Positions 9,538 through 18,075 of a stretch of DNA of 35,858 nt are shown here, one piece after another; position 1 is the first letter of the stretch; each line of letters starts with the position of its first letter. The DNA is taken from the NCBI GenBank assembly GCA_021107535.1, contig JAIOSQ010000130.1, forward strand, positions 1 to 35,858. Reading direction: 5' to 3'. The position numbers were made by a program, and so were the translations under genes. A model generated the notes under the pieces. That model made no database searches. It saw only the letters and a list, made by a program, of their open reading frames with translations, and was not told where the DNA came from. This stretch comes from Bacteroidales bacterium. GTDB taxonomy: Bacteria > Bacteroidota > Bacteroidia > Bacteroidales > B18-G4.

Positions 9538-12500
9538 ATGAGAAAATCATTATTTGTTTTGTTTATCACGCTGTTTGGTACCTGGAATGCCTTCGCTTAT
9601 GATGGCTATGAGGTTTCGTTCAGCCAACAGTCAGATTCATACCAGCTTGAATTTACTCCTGGAGATGTATCTGTTTCTGAACTAACTATCGACGGGCAAA
9701 CCTATTCTGTTATTATGTTCGAAGGGAGCATCCTAACAAAAAGAGCAGGCTTTGCCGAACTGCCATTCATTCATTCAGCGGTCATGCTGGAAGCGGATAA
9801 TAATGTTGATCTGCAGGTCACCGGTGGTGATTATGAAGATTTTCAACTGGCTTTTCCTTTGCTTCCTTCCCGCGGGGTGATCTACCGTGACCAGGATCCA
9901 TCCACCATCCCTTATGTGATCGATCCGAAATCATTGACAAACTCATGGTATCCCGGAAATCTGGCAACACAGACACAACCATACATCCTTCGTGATGTAA
10001 GAGGGACAAATGTTTATGTGTATCCGTTTCAGTATAATGCACAGAAAAATATTCTGAGGGTGTACAAAACCGTGAATGTCTCACTTGTGAATAATAATAC
10101 TGCAACGGTCAATCCATTGGAAGAGCATTCCACAATTGTTTATGAGATGGATGCCATCTATGCTTCTGTTTTCATTAACTATCAAGAGAATAGGGATGAC
10201 CTGACCATTGGTGAAATGGGCGACATTCTTGTGATCTGCACCGACCGTGATGAAATTGCCATGGATCCGTATATCCAATGGAAAAAGGAAAAAGGGTACA
10301 ATGTGACCAAAGAAGTGGTTACAAGCGGAACAAATGTGAACAGCCTTGTGCAGGATGCCTACAATGCCAACAATGATCTGTTATATGTGCAGCTTGTGGG
10401 CGATTGGGCAGATATCAAATGTAATACACTTTCTTCAGGGTCACCTATGGATCCCCAGGTAGGGTGTGTAGCCGGAGGAGATGAAGTACCCGATATCTGT
10501 GTAGGACGTTTTTCCGCAGAGAATCCTGCGCATGTGACCACACAGGTTGACAAAGTGATCAACTTTGAGAAACTTCCTGATATGGGCGCTGACTGGTACA
10601 AAACTGCCACAGGTATCGGTTCCAATCAGGGACCGGGCGATGATGGTGAATTGGATTATGAGCACCTGGATGTGATCTTCAATGATAAACTGGATCCATT
10701 CACCTATGAGACTTTTAACCCTATTTATGATCCTACCGGCAGTATCGGCGATGTAAATGCTGCCGTGAATGGCGGAACCTCTGTGATCAATTATTGCGGC
10801 CATGGCTCTCCCACTTCTTGGGGATCAACCGGTTTTAGCAATAGCAACGTAGCCTCGCTAACAAATGGCGACATGACCCCATGGATCGTTTCTGTTGCCT
10901 GTAACAATGGTGACTTCCATACAGGAACCTGTTTTGCCGAAGCATGGCAACGCAAGGATGGCGGCGGTTCAGTGATGTTCCTCGGAGCATCTATCAGCCA
11001 GCCATGGGATCCGCCAATGCGCGGACAGGACTATTTTGCCGATATGTTTACCGGAGGCTATGATTATTCAGCCCATGCCGGACAAAATGGGATTAGCACT
11101 ACCGAAGGCAGAACAACTCTGGGTGCAATTATATTCAACGGACTTGTCTTGATGACAACAGAATCCGGCGGTTCGTCCGACTGGGAAACAGCCAAAACCT
11201 GGAACCTTTTCGGAGATGCTTCCATGCAGGCCAGGTCTGATACCCCGGAAGATTTGACCTTGTCAACCAATGTTGTAATGGTAGGCATACCATACGCTAC
11301 TATGGTTACTGCCGGAGGAGCCCCTGTTGAAAGCGCTATGGTTACACTGAGTCAGGATGGAAACTATTTTACCGGAATTACTGATGCATCGGGGAACGTT
11401 TCCATTATACACACTCTTATACCGGGAGATGCACTCCTGGTGGTGACGGCCTTCAATACTGAAACCATTTATGAAATTGTTACGGTAATACCTGCCAGTG
11501 GTGCATATGTGATTTATACCAGCCATACAATAAATGATGATGCAGGCAATGCGAATGGTTTGCTTGACTACGGCGAATCAGTGATGTTCAGTATATCAAT
11601 GACAAATGTTGGTTCTGAGGATGCGAATAATGTTGAGGTGGTTCTGTCTACGGAAGATGATTATATCACCATCACTGACGGAACCGAAAACTACGGAACC
11701 ATCCCGGCAGGGGCAACCATTGAGATCGAAAATGGATTTGCCCTCGATGTTGCAGCAAATATCCCGGACGAACATAATATTATATTCAATCTCGAATCAA
11801 CCGGAGAGGATACCTGGAACAGCTCATTCTCGGATATGGGTCATGCACCGGTGTTGATGTTCGGTGGATATACTATTTCTGATCCCGGTGGCAACGGCAA
11901 TGGCAAACTTGATCCGGGTGAAACCGTGGACCTGACCATTACCGTGAACAATGACGGATCTTCTGATGCCGCTGGCGTTGTGGGTCTTTTGTCATCCACA
12001 AGTGAATTTATTGAGATTACAACTTCATCCATGACATATGGTCCGATCACTGCCGGTGGATCATCCGAACAAACATATACGGTGACTGCCGGATCAGAAA
12101 CACCTGCTGGCCACTCAGCTCCGTTTAGCATGGATATCACCGCCAACCTTGGTGTGAGTGGTTCGGGAGAATTCTTTATCATAGTAGGACAAATACCGGT
12201 TCTGGTGATTGATGTGGATGCTAACAATAATTCCGCAAATAAAATGATGACCTGCCTGGATAACCTTAGCGTGGGCGCTGATCTGGTTGATAGTTGGCCG
12301 GATGAAATGACTTTATATTCATCCATATTTGTCTGCTTAGGCACTTATCCTGATAATCATGTACTTGATGCGGCCGAAGGACAGGAACTTGCTGACTACC
12401 TGAACGAGGGCGGAAATGTATATATGGAAGGTGGCGACACCTGGTTCTACGACCAGGAAACCCCTGTTCACAGCATGTTTAACATCAGTGGTGTTGCAGA

Positions 12501-13086
12501 TGGTGGTGCTGACCTGGGTACTATCCAGGGACAGCCAGGTACCTTTACCGATGGCCTGAGCTATAATTATAACGGGGATAATAACTATATTGATCATATT
12601 GCTCCGACCGGTGATGCTTTTACGATTTTCAAGAATCAGATACCCTCGTATAACAATGCCATTGCCTATGATGAGGGGACTTATCGTACCATTGGTTCTT
12701 CCTTTGAGTTCGGCGGCTTGATCGATGGTGATGCCTCAAAAGATTTCCTGATGTACCAGTATCTCGATTTCTTCGGTATTGAGAGTATTTGGGTTAGTGT
12801 ACCGGAAACAACTGCAGCTGTGGTAGAATTCGGGCAGGCATATCCCAACCCCTTCACCGGTGAAACCAATATAAGCTTTTCGCTGAGTGAAGAAATGAAT
12901 ATCAGTATTGATGTCTACAATATGAGCGGACAAAAAGTCACGACTCTTGGAAATAGCACCTATACTGCCGGTACGCATATTCTGAAATGGAATGCCGGGG
13001 CCGATGGAGTTCCCGAAGGGATATATTTCTTCAGGATGCTTACCGAAAATGAGGTGATCACAAGAAAAGTGATCCTGATGCACTAA
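9538..13086 (+). CDS. Gingipain-like C25 family cysteine peptidase (paralogue) with T9SS type A sorting domain
   Basis: VINYCGHGSPTSWGSTGFSNSNVASLTNGDMTPWIVSVACNNGDFHTGTCFAEAW; two NGNGxLDPGET-type domains; C-terminal AYPNPFTGETNISFSL...VITRKVILMH; C-terminal third closely resembles the upstream gene. Confidence 0.92.
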   Translation: MRKSLFVLFITLFGTWNAFAYDGYEVSFSQQSDSYQLEFTPGDVSVSELTIDGQTYSVIMFEGSILTKRAGFAELPFIHSAVMLEADNNVDLQVTGGDYEDFQLAFPLLPSRGVIYRDQDPSTIPYVIDPKSLTNSWYPGNLATQTQPYILRDVRGTNVYVYPFQYNAQKNILRVYKTVNVSLVNNNTATVNPLEEHSTIVYEMDAIYASVFINYQENRDDLTIGEMGDILVICTDRDEIAMDPYIQWKKEKGYNVTKEVVTSGTNVNSLVQDAYNANNDLLYVQLVGDWADIKCNTLSSGSPMDPQVGCVAGGDEVPDICVGRFSAENPAHVTTQVDKVINFEKLPDMGADWYKTATGIGSNQGPGDDGELDYEHLDVIFNDKLDPFTYETFNPIYDPTGSIGDVNAAVNGGTSVINYCGHGSPTSWGSTGFSNSNVASLTNGDMTPWIVSVACNNGDFHTGTCFAEAWQRKDGGGSVMFLGASISQPWDPPMRGQDYFADMFTGGYDYSAHAGQNGISTTEGRTTLGAIIFNGLVLMTTESGGSSDWETAKTWNLFGDASMQARSDTPEDLTLSTNVVMVGIPYATMVTAGGAPVESAMVTLSQDGNYFTGITDASGNVSIIHTLIPGDALLVVTAFNTETIYEIVTVIPASGAYVIYTSHTINDDAGNANGLLDYGESVMFSISMTNVGSEDANNVEVVLSTEDDYITITDGTENYGTIPAGATIEIENGFALDVAANIPDEHNIIFNLESTGEDTWNSSFSDMGHAPVLMFGGYTISDPGGNGNGKLDPGETVDLTITVNNDGSSDAAGVVGLLSSTSEFIEITTSSMTYGPITAGGSSEQTYTVTAGSETPAGHSAPFSMDITANLGVSGSGEFFIIVGQIPVLVIDVDANNNSANKMMTCLDNLSVGADLVDSWPDEMTLYSSIFVCLGTYPDNHVLDAAEGQELADYLNEGGNVYMEGGDTWFYDQETPVHSMFNISGVADGGADLGTIQGQPGTFTDGLSYNYNGDNNYIDHIAPTGDAFTIFKNQIPSYNNAIAYDEGTYRTIGSSFEFGGLIDGDASKDFLMYQYLDFFGIESIWVSVPETTAAVVEFGQAYPNPFTGETNISFSLSEEMNISIDVYNMSGQKVTTLGNSTYTAGTHILKWNAGADGVPEGIYFFRMLTENEVITRKVILMH

Positions 13087-13107
13087 TATATAATGAACTT
13101 TGATGAT

Positions 13108-13140
13108 AAGGGAACCTTTCAAAAAAGGGTTCCCTTTTTT
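13108..13140 (+). terminator. Rho-independent-type terminator after the C25 pair
   Basis: aagggaacc-loop-ggttccctttttt. Confidence 0.8.
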
Positions 13141-13178
13141 GATATCAGAAATCAGACATCAGAAATTAGAAATTAGAA
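13141..13178. repeat. Period-7 tandem array overlapping the 3' end of the GT87-like gene
   Basis: gatatcagaaatcagacatcagaaattagaaattagaag. Confidence 0.8.
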
Positions 13179-14386
13179 GTTTTGGTTGCCGGGGAAGTGG
13201 AAAACACCCACCAATTTGCAAATACAGTTAGCAGCAATCCGGCTGTTCCACAGGTATATACCGACATCCCCCAGAATAGATTGAACAGCTCCCTGCCAAG
13301 GAGGTCGTAAATGTTCCCGCCTATCAATATGCAGCTCAGAATAAATAGTATTTTATAGTATACATTAAGTTCCCTGTATTTAAAGAGCAGGTAAGTGATC
13401 AGGGGCAAAGTAAAGATGAAGGCATTATTGCTGGTGAAGGCAAGGAGGGGAATGAAAGATATCAGGATGATAAATATGCGAGCAGGGGCATCTGCTGCTT
13501 TCTTTTTAAATAAAAACCAAAGGATCAATGTGCCAAGCAGGCCAAGAACAAGAAACTGATAGATATACCTTCCCGTTTCATTCATCTCCAGAAACCTGAC
13601 AGGCGTAAATCTGGCAATAACTGAAAAGAGGGTATGATTGCCTTCTTCCAGTAGGCCCTGCTTGTCTGCCATCTCTATGCCCAGTTCCCTGATCCAGGAA
13701 GCATACAGCTCAATAAACCCGGTGATATCAGGATAAAAGACAATGGGAAGAATAAACAGAAGGATCGTGAAACCTGCAAAATACATGCTTTCTTTAAACT
13801 TTCGCAACACCAGCAAGAAAGGGATAAAGATCAATGCAAAAGGTTTGATAAAGATGCTGGCAGCCATTAAAACTCCAAACCCGGCTGCTTGTCTGGCAAG
13901 AAAACACCTGAATGCATACATATAGGCTCCCAGCAGTAATAAATTTACCTGTCCCAGGTGTAATTCCCTGAAAAAATGCGTCCCTACAATGATTGTAGCA
14001 AGTATCAGGCTTCCTGTGATCCGGGAATTCATCTCTTCTTTCCCGGCGAAGATCACCTTCATATTATATAGGATGAATCCGAAAATAAAAGTGAGGAAAA
14101 CCCAGTACAGAAATTTAGAAACAGTGAATCCGGGCAGGGTAAGGGGAATGAAAAACATAGCGGCAGGGGGAGAGTACTTATACACATAATGTTCGTAGGG
14201 ATCATCCTCCACCGCCCTGTAAAGATCTTCACCGTTCACCATACGTAAAGCGGTTTTCTGATATACTTCAAAATCCCGCATCAGGAAATTATCATTGATA
14301 AGTTCAGCGGCCAGGCTTCCCATGCTGATCAGTAACAGAAACAGTATCCATTTATAATTTGAACTGAACAATGTTTTCAATTTCAT
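13166..14386 (-). CDS. Multipass membrane protein, DUF2029/GT87-type mannosyltransferase-like
   Basis: 406 aa polytopic; MRDFEVYQKTALRMVNGEDLYR...YVYKYSPPAAMFFIPL; HLGQVNLLLLGAYMYAF. Confidence 0.75.
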   Translation of the reverse strand: MKLKTLFSSNYKWILFLLLISMGSLAAELINDNFLMRDFEVYQKTALRMVNGEDLYRAVEDDPYEHYVYKYSPPAAMFFIPLTLPGFTVSKFLYWVFLTFIFGFILYNMKVIFAGKEEMNSRITGSLILATIIVGTHFFRELHLGQVNLLLLGAYMYAFRCFLARQAAGFGVLMAASIFIKPFALIFIPFLLVLRKFKESMYFAGFTILLFILPIVFYPDITGFIELYASWIRELGIEMADKQGLLEEGNHTLFSVIARFTPVRFLEMNETGRYIYQFLVLGLLGTLILWFLFKKKAADAPARIFIILISFIPLLAFTSNNAFIFTLPLITYLLFKYRELNVYYKILFILSCILIGGNIYDLLGRELFNLFWGMSVYTCGTAGLLLTVFANWWVFSTSPATKTSNF

Positions 14387-14465
14387 TCGTAATTGGATTT
14401 ATTGGCCTTGTAAAGATAATTATCCTTTGGTTTTGAAAAGGATAAATTTTCTCCGTGTCATATTG

Positions 14466-14540
14466 GCTTCGCCGACCGCGTTCGCATAAAGCTTTAGCGG
14501 TTGCGAAGCTCGTAAACTCGGTTCTCCGTAGCTTGCTACG
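14466..14540. repeat. REP-like hairpins
   Basis: gcttcgc-cg-accgc...gcggt-t-gcgaagc (14466-14509) and perfect cgtagc-tt-gctacg (14527-14540). Confidence 0.6.
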
Positions 14541-14632
14541 ATATTCCTGCATAATTGCAAATAAAAAAGTCAAACCAAAAAGACTTCTTTATCAGTAACT
14601 TACACTTCACTTAACAATTTTTAACATTATTC

Positions 14633-14702
14633 TACGAAAATAATCGTAATAAAATTTGCTTCTACGACGTTTGTCGTATATATTTGTACGAAACTTTTCG
14701 TA
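14633..14702 (+). promoter_or_regulatory. Promoter with three BlaI-type operator dyads
   Basis: tacgaaaataatcgta (14633-14648), tacgacgtttgtcgta (14663-14678), tacgaaacttttcgta (14687-14702); promoter TTG (14656-14658)-N20-TATATTTG (14679-14686). Confidence 0.8.
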
Positions 14703-14715
14703 GATAATTTTAATT

Positions 14716-15102
14716 ATGTCAAAAGTAAAAATGAAACCCACCGAAGCAGAATTGGATATCCTTTCCATTTTATGGGAGCAGGGCCCAAGCTCGGTCAGGT
14801 ATGTGAATGATAAGCTCAACATGGCGAAAAGGGTTGGATATACCACTACCCTCAAACAACTTCAGATCATGCATGAGAAAGGGCTGGTGTCGAGGACCAG
14901 TGATGGTCGCACACATATTTATTCTGCCGAGGAAGGAAAAGAAAAGACCCAGAAACAACTGCTCGACCGCCTTCTTGATTCAGCTTTTGGTGGATCAGCT
15001 TCAAAACTGGTGATGCAGGTACTGGGAAGCCATACATCAAGTTCCAGGGAACTGAATGAGATAAAGGCGCTCATTAAAAAACTGGAGGAGGAAAAATTAT
15101 GA
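14716..15102 (+). CDS. BlaI/MecI/CopY-family transcriptional repressor
   Basis: KPTEAELDILSILWEQGPSSVRYVNDKLN...RVGYTTTLKQLQIMHEKGLVSRTSDGRTHIYSA. Confidence 0.92.
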   Translation: MSKVKMKPTEAELDILSILWEQGPSSVRYVNDKLNMAKRVGYTTTLKQLQIMHEKGLVSRTSDGRTHIYSAEEGKEKTQKQLLDRLLDSAFGGSASKLVMQVLGSHTSSSRELNEIKALIKKLEEEKL

Positions 15103-17144
15103 ACATCATTGAAAACGTTTTTTCCGAGCAATTTATCTATGCCCTGGGCTGGACGCTGATACACTCACTATGGCAGGGAGCCCTTATCGGACTGCTCATT
15201 GCTGTGGCAATGGTGTTGTTGCACAAGTATTCGGCAAAGCTTCGTTATTTTATTTATAGTATATCATTGCTTGTGGTAGCAGGGCTGGCTGTAGTCACTT
15301 TTATCAGTTCATATGCTACTTTTCAATCATCAGATGTCAAAAGCAATCTCCCGGCTAGCACATCCGGAGTATTTTTTAACTCCGGAGAAACTACCATGTC
15401 ATTCTCAGGACCAGCCAAAGAGCCTGGTAGAATGAAGACCTTTTTAATAAGTACTGCAACCTACTGCCGTACTCATATTCCTCTCTTTGTCACCATTTGG
15501 CTGCTGGGTATGCTGGCATTCATGCTCAGGTTTCTCGGGGGATATGCACTGGTCAGGCGTTACAAACATCATCGGACGAAACCTGTCAGGGGTGAATGGG
15601 AACAAAAGTTTGCCAAGCTCGCTCAACGCAGCGGGATTACGCAAAAAGTACGATTGCTTGAATCCGCCCTCATTAAGCTACCTATGGTAATAGGCTATCT
15701 GAAGCCGGTAGTGTTGCTCCCTCTGGGTGCCATTAGCGGCGTTCCTGCGGAACAGATGGAAGCCATACTTGCTCATGAATTGGCCCATATCCGGCGCAGG
15801 GATTACCTGGTGAACCTTATTCAATCATTATTAGAGGTCATCTTTTTTTATCACCCCGTGGTATGGTGGCTTTCAAAAAATATTAGGGTAGAAAGAGAAA
15901 ATATATGTGATGATATTGCAATAACTTTAACCGGAAACACTATGGAATTCGCAAAAGCACTTACAAACATTCAGGAGATCAACCTGAGAGCTCCCAGCCT
16001 GGCAACCGGCTTAAGTGGAAAAAATAAGAACAGGTTGCTGAACCGCATCAGACGAATTGCGGGGAAACCCAGGCTTCATTCAAACTTTGCCGAAGGTTTT
16101 ATCGCGTCAATAATTCTTTTGATCAGCCTCATTGGCCTGTCAGCAGCAGCCATGATCACATACCCTGTGGATAAACCAGCGGAAATGACCCTCAGCTTTG
16201 AAGAAACCAGCGATGCATTGCCAGGGTTCAGCTATTTTACCAATAAAAATTCCATTCCTGATACTACTGATAAAAAAGAGCAAGAAGTTAAGGAAGCGAA
16301 GCCTGAGAGATTGATCATTTATTACCCGGATACAAGCGAGCTTTCAGAAGAGGAACTTGAAGATATCAGGGAGATAGAGGCTATTGTTGAAGCAGAGCTT
16401 GAAGCTATCGAAGCAGAACTTGAAGTTGTTGAAGCAGAACTTGAAGTAGAACTGAAGCATTTAAAGGCAATGGAAATATACCAAGATGTACTGAAAGATG
16501 TTCAATACGACCGGGAGCGCTATGCAGTTGAAATGGCAAAGGCCATGGAAGCTTATCAGCGGGCTATGAAGGAGACTCAGCTGAACCTGGAAAGTTCCTC
16601 GAACTGGAGTTTGCCACAATTATATTTCAATGCAGACAGCAACATTTTCTACAGTGGAGATTCATCGGTTTGGAGGAGGTTTGAATATCCGGATAGTATT
16701 TACCTGCTTGGTGATAGTCTATACGAGTTTTATTACCATAACTGGGAAGAGCAATTCCCTGACATGAAGGAACTTGATGTATTATTCGACAGGGAAAATG
16801 AGCTGATGCTGATGGAAGAAAAACTCATAGAGCTTGAAGTATTGTATGAGAAGATGCCAACAGAACCTCAATTTTTAGCATTTGAGCCTGTACATATGCT
16901 TCACCAACCTGGTTTTGGTGTATCTGACCGGGCCAGGAGAATCGTTACGGATGAACTGCACGAAGATGATCTCATTGAATACGGCCGTGAATACATGCTG
17001 CTTATCGACAAGAAACAAATGCTGATCAATGGGGAGAAGCAGCCACGCTCAGTATTCAAAAAATACCGCCGACTGATCGATTCCATGGATGATCCATGGA
17101 AGTTTGAAGATGATGAAGAGTTCAGGATGCATATTGGACGCTGA
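15099..17144 (+). CDS. BlaR1-like M56 family membrane metallopeptidase with coiled-coil C-terminal region
   Basis: Overlaps BlaI stop (ATGA); TM segments; zinc motif ILAHELAHIRRRDYLVNLIQSLLEVIFFYHPVVWWLSKNIRVERENICDD. Confidence 0.92.
   Translation: MNIIENVFSEQFIYALGWTLIHSLWQGALIGLLIAVAMVLLHKYSAKLRYFIYSISLLVVAGLAVVTFISSYATFQSSDVKSNLPASTSGVFFNSGETTMSFSGPAKEPGRMKTFLISTATYCRTHIPLFVTIWLLGMLAFMLRFLGGYALVRRYKHHRTKPVRGEWEQKFAKLAQRSGITQKVRLLESALIKLPMVIGYLKPVVLLPLGAISGVPAEQMEAILAHELAHIRRRDYLVNLIQSLLEVIFFYHPVVWWLSKNIRVERENICDDIAITLTGNTMEFAKALTNIQEINLRAPSLATGLSGKNKNRLLNRIRRIAGKPRLHSNFAEGFIASIILLISLIGLSAAAMITYPVDKPAEMTLSFEETSDALPGFSYFTNKNSIPDTTDKKEQEVKEAKPERLIIYYPDTSELSEEELEDIREIEAIVEAELEAIEAELEVVEAELEVELKHLKAMEIYQDVLKDVQYDRERYAVEMAKAMEAYQRAMKETQLNLESSSNWSLPQLYFNADSNIFYSGDSSVWRRFEYPDSIYLLGDSLYEFYYHNWEEQFPDMKELDVLFDRENELMLMEEKLIELEVLYEKMPTEPQFLAFEPVHMLHQPGFGVSDRARRIVTDELHEDDLIEYGREYMLLIDKKQMLINGEKQPRSVFKKYRRLIDSMDDPWKFEDDEEFRMHIGR
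16389..16451 (+). repeat. Three-copy 21-bp tandem repeat coding heptads EAELEAI/EAELEVV/EAELEVE
   Basis: gaagcagagcttgaagctatc|gaagcagaacttgaagttgtt|gaagcagaacttgaagtagaa. Confidence 0.9.
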
Positions 17145-17223
17145 CCCTCAGGAAGGGCACCGGCGACCATAGCCTTTGGCGGAGGCCTCAGCGACGGAGC
17201 ACGGTGGGGAGGTTCATTATGAT

Positions 17224-18063
17224 CTATTCATTAATCCCTATTTCAATGTCGATTGAAGCTTGCTGGGGGATATCTAATAATTCTTGAACAGCTGGTTCCC
17301 AACTGTCTTTGAAGAGGACAGTGTTTCCCTGATAATTTGTACGGTTCACCATTCCCGTTGGAACCCCCAAGGGTTGGTAGTAGTTATATATTTCAGTTCC
17401 TGGGTTGGATCTGAAATCTGTATCATATGGGGCACTGAGCGGTTTTGCGAGATCACCTGCATGTATAGAAACCAGTATTAGTTGACCTCCATGACTATGT
17501 TGCAAAAAATGAGCTTGCAAAGTAGCTTCAGGACAATTAACGCATGTGTGTCCTGTAAATTCTTCCAGTAATGCTTTTGTGACATTCTCATTTGTAATGC
17601 TATTATGGATATCTTGCTCAGATACCTGAATGATTTCACGTGTGTCATCATTGCTTAAAAATGCAACGATAGAAATATTTTCATATACCCAACTTTCCTC
17701 GATTCCGAATAGGAGCTCCATTGAAAATACAGAATCAGTGGTTGGGTTTTCTGTTAACTCAAAGCCCCAACTTCCGGTCAGGGAGCCTCTAAGCAAATGA
17801 TCATGCTCATAATCCAACCAATCAGGTACAGGGCCAATGCTCGCTTTATCATTTTTCTGAGGGGATATTATTCCACTTTCGGTGATGAATACGTTCAAAT
17901 TATATTTTCCTTCAAGATTTGATAAAAACTCAACCTGGAGGCTTACTTTGTATTGACCACCACCACTTATTTTTTCAAGGTATGGTTCTTCAATCTTGTC
18001 ACAGGCACCTAAAATAAGCCCGATGACCGCCAGAATATATATTGCTTTTTTCATTTTCTTCAT
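17224..18063 (-). CDS. Omp28-like lipoprotein with thioredoxin-type CxxC
   Basis: Lipobox LGAC; LLEEFTGHTCVNCPEATLQAHFLQHSHGGQLILVSIHAGDLAKPL...YDTDFRSNPGTEIYNYY. Confidence 0.8.
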   Translation of the reverse strand: MKKMKKAIYILAVIGLILGACDKIEEPYLEKISGGGQYKVSLQVEFLSNLEGKYNLNVFITESGIISPQKNDKASIGPVPDWLDYEHDHLLRGSLTGSWGFELTENPTTDSVFSMELLFGIEESWVYENISIVAFLSNDDTREIIQVSEQDIHNSITNENVTKALLEEFTGHTCVNCPEATLQAHFLQHSHGGQLILVSIHAGDLAKPLSAPYDTDFRSNPGTEIYNYYQPLGVPTGMVNRTNYQGNTVLFKDSWEPAVQELLDIPQQASIDIEIGINE

Positions 18064-18075
18064 GATATAGATTTA

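Noticed and set aside
14352-14573. Minus-strand ORF with SFATAKALCERGRR
   Set aside because: Spans the 14466-14540 hairpins and overlaps the GT87 start; typical translation of REP-like DNA.
14716-17144. Beta-lactam resistance locus
   Set aside because: BlaI/M56 pairs in Bacteroidota are usually not linked to beta-lactamases; the serine hydrolase at 23252-24379 is 6 kb away and looks like a peptidase-type class C fold, and no operator dyad is present near it.
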